Assembly: GCA_900543305.1 (NCBI GenBank)
Contig: UQQZ01000058.1
Location: 1-14,915 of the forward strand
DNA from: an uncultured Oscillospiraceae bacterium
Lineage (GTDB): Bacteria; Bacillota; Clostridia; Oscillospirales; Acutalibacteraceae
Direction of reading: 5' to 3'
DNA length: 14,915 nucleotides
Shown here: positions 13,066-14,915 of the stretch, piece by piece
How positions within the stretch are numbered: position 1 is the stretch's first letter
Layout of the letters: every line of letters begins with the position of its first letter
The notes under the pieces: model-generated
The model's input: the letters and a program-made list of their open reading frames with translations, nothing else
Databases searched by the model: none
What the model was told of the DNA's origin: nothing
Position numbers and translations under genes: made by a program

Positions 13066-13948
13066 ACGTCACGATTTCAGCTATTTTTTCCACGAGGGAC
13101 TGAGCAATATGTTCAGCCACGGCTTCATGTCCTTTGCCGCCATCGGCATCACGGTGGCCTGCCTGCTGATTATGGGTACCTTTACCCTGGTGGCGGTAAA
13201 CGCCAATGAGCTGCTGACCACCCTGGAACAGGAGAATGAGATCCTGGCCTATGTGGATGACAGCTACACCGAGACCCAGGCCCGGGCCCTCAAGTCCCGG
13301 CTGGAGGCCATTCCCAATGTGGCCTCCGTCACCTTCATTTCCAGGGATGAGGCCATGGAGGACTTCAAGGCCCAGTACCCGGATGAGGAGCTGTTCCAGG
13401 ACCTGGACCCGGAGATTCTGGAGGACCGCTACGCCATCAAGCTGGTGGATCTGGAGGCGCAGAGCGAGACCGTGGAGGCGGTGCAGGCCCTCACCGGCAT
13501 CTCCGATGTCAGCCACTACGAGGAGATCGCCGGTGGTTTTGTCACTGTGCGGAACGTAGCCACGGTGGTATGCGTGGCACTGATCGCCATCTTGTTCGTA
13601 GTGTCGGTGTTCATCATCTCCAACACCATCAAGCTCACCACCTTTGACCGGCGGGAGGAGATCGCCATCATGCGGATGGTGGGCGCCACCAACGGCTTCA
13701 TCCGCTGGCCCTTTGTGTATGAGGGCTTCATGCTGGGCCTGCTGGGCGCGGTGATCGCCTTCTTCCTCCAGTGGGCGCTGTATGCGGCAGTGGCCCGGGG
13801 TGTGGACAGCAACGACACGCTGCAGCTGATCCAGGTGATGCCCTTCTCGGAGCTCTAGGCGCCAGTGGCGGCGGTGTTCGCTCTGGCGGGCATTGTGATC
13901 GGCGTGGGAGGCAGCCTCTCCGCTATCCGGAAATTTTTGCAGGTGTGA
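13058..13948 (+). pseudogene. ftsX: ftsX with an in-frame TAG near its 3' end
   Basis: FtsX is the membrane subunit of the FtsEX complex, which passes ATP hydrolysis to a cell-wall hydrolase at division. The N-terminus MAKRHDFSYFFHEGLSNMFS, a first membrane helix (22-45), the long external domain (46-165), a second helix (about 168-190) and the segment FDRREEIAIMRMVGATNGFI fit the family. The start at 13058 overlaps the hybrid ATPase gene by eight bases. Translation stops at TAG (13856-13858) after residue 266 (MPFSEL), but the same frame continues for 29 more codons (APVAAVFALAGIVIGVGGSL and on) to TGA at 13946. That tail is the normal fourth membrane helix and C-terminus, giving the family's usual length of about 296. 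TGG to TAG would explain it, since FtsX often has Trp there. Confidence 0.85.
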
Positions 13949-13958
13949 GGTGACGGGC

Positions 13959-14915
13959 ATGAAGAAAGCTGGCAGGCGATTCCACTGCATCTTCCGCGCC
14001 GTGTTCGCAGCGGCGCTGGCCTTGGCTATCACCGGCGCCAATCTGGCTCCGGCGGCGGCCGTCACCTGGGCGGACGTGAATGAATTGAAGGATGAGGCCA
14101 ACGGCCTGGACGCGGAGAAAAAGGAGCTCCAGGCCAAGCTGGATGCCCTGGCGGACGACAAGAGCCAGGCTGTGGCCCGGAAAGAGCTGCTGGACCAGCA
14201 GATCGCCAATACGGAGGCACAGATCGCCAATACGCAGGCCCAGATCGACCGGTATGCCGCCCTCATCACCCAGACGGAGGCGGAGCTGGTAGAGGCTGAG
14301 GAAAAAGAGGCGGCCCAGTACGAGCTGTTCTGCAGCCGGGTCCGAGAGATGGAGAAGCAGGACGAGGTCAGCTACTGGGCGGTGCTGTTCCGGGCCAGCA
14401 GCTTTACCGACCTGTTGGGCCGGCTGGACGCCATCAACGAGATCATGAAGTACGACCAGGGCGTCATCGACGACCTCAAGGCCCTTCAGGCGGAGATCGA
14501 GGAGAAGAAGGCCACGCTGGAGAGCAGCAAGGCTGAGACCGAGGCCGCCAAGGCGGAGCTGGTCAGCAAGGAGAATGAGCTGAACACCCAGCGCAGCCAG
14601 GCCAACGCCGTCATCCAGCAGCTGTCCGCCAACGAGAACGAGACGGAGGCCGCACTGGCAGATCTGGAGGCGGAGCAGGACGCCCTGTGGGCGGAGGCCC
14701 AGCGTCTGAGCGACCAGCTGATCGCCCAGCAGGCCGCCAGCGGCCAGTCCACGGAGTCCAACCCCGGCGGCTACATCTGGCCGGTGAACAGCCGGTACAT
14801 CACCTCCACCATGGGCGGACGGAACTCTCCCGGCGGTATCGGCTCCACCAACCACAAGGGCACGGATATCGGCCGGGTGGGCTACACCAGTCCCATCTAT
14901 GCCTCCAAGTCGGGT
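13959..14915 (+). CDS. PcsB/EnvC-like M23 peptidase, 3' end beyond window
   Basis: The 319 visible residues start at ATG 13959, ten bases after the ftsX TGA, with a GAGGTG site. A signal peptide covers about 1-34 (ending APAAA). Residues 42-120 and 160-260 are Glu/Gln/Ala-rich coiled coils, with an internal QIANTEAQIANTQAQI repeat. A short linker leads to an M23 domain beginning GYIWPVNSRYITSTMGGR, with the zinc ligands H299 and D303 in HKGTDIG; the rest is cut off at the window edge. Coiled-coil M23 proteins next to ftsEX (EnvC, PcsB and relatives) are the cell-wall hydrolases or activators driven by FtsEX, so this completes the division module. Codon use is GC-rich like ftsX. Confidence 0.9.
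   Translation, partial: MKKAGRRFHCIFRAVFAAALALAITGANLAPAAAVTWADVNELKDEANGLDAEKKELQAKLDALADDKSQAVARKELLDQQIANTEAQIANTQAQIDRYAALITQTEAELVEAEEKEAAQYELFCSRVREMEKQDEVSYWAVLFRASSFTDLLGRLDAINEIMKYDQGVIDDLKALQAEIEEKKATLESSKAETEAAKAELVSKENELNTQRSQANAVIQQLSANENETEAALADLEAEQDALWAEAQRLSDQLIAQQAASGQSTESNPGGYIWPVNSRYITSTMGGRNSPGGIGSTNHKGTDIGRVGYTSPIYASKSG

Noticed and set aside
13856..13858. TAG read as pyrrolysine or other recoding
   Set aside because: FtsX has no such residue in known relatives; a point mutation or sequencing error is simpler.
13019..14855. Long leftward open frames opposite ftsX and the M23 gene
   Set aside because: GC-rich codon use produces antisense open frames; the sense strand carries clear FtsX and M23 motifs.
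1..14915. tRNA, rRNA, CRISPR array, insertion sequence or integrase
   Set aside because: None recognised on either strand by inspection.

Overview
The window looks like a low-to-mid GC Gram-positive bacterium of the class Clostridia, probably a gut Oscillospiraceae-type genome (Flavonifractor or Intestinimonas-like). This rests on the strong AGGAGG ribosome sites, sigma-A promoters with 17-base spacers, a YolD-like protein, a Gram-positive lipoprotein signal and an FtsX/PcsB-type cell-wall module. The assignment to class is fairly firm; the family is a guess.

Left part (1 to about 6,700) reads as an accessory island of short, mostly uncharacterised genes on both strands. The first 190 bases hold no gene I can support. 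A YolD-like gene (191-622) is followed by an overlapping small partner gene broken by a one-base frameshift. Facing them is a leftward pair: a 106-residue protein and a 54-residue zinc-ribbon protein. A decayed reading frame (1580-1784) separates these from a leftward operon of two unlike GTPases (4272 to 1822). That operon has a clear promoter and shares its control region with a divergent XRE-type regulator (4416-4751). Next comes a leftward group made of a coiled-coil protein with a TTG start, a PPP-type metallophosphatase and a small ribbon-helix-helix-like protein. It is divergent from a second HTH regulator (6211-6678), with a perfect inverted repeat between them.

Right part (about 6,900 to 14,915) looks like chromosomal metabolism. 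It holds adenine deaminase (leftward), a divergent glycerol-dehydrogenase-like enzyme, and a polar amino-acid ABC transporter: lipoprotein, permease, ATPase. Two strong promoters drive the divergent pair. A third drives the transporter, whose short leader encodes a plausible 9-residue leader peptide.

The main surprise is at 12319-13065. The transporter ATPase starts as a GlnQ/HisP-type protein but its last third is FtsE, and it runs straight into ftsX and a PcsB-like M23 peptidase gene. It appears to be a fusion of an amino-acid transporter ATPase with ftsE, joined in the conserved ABC signature region, with an abrupt shift to GC-rich codons. The following ftsX carries an in-frame TAG that removes its last 29 codons. 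If this is not an assembly join, the strain lost the first half of this ftsE and placed ftsX and the peptidase behind an amino-acid-transporter promoter.
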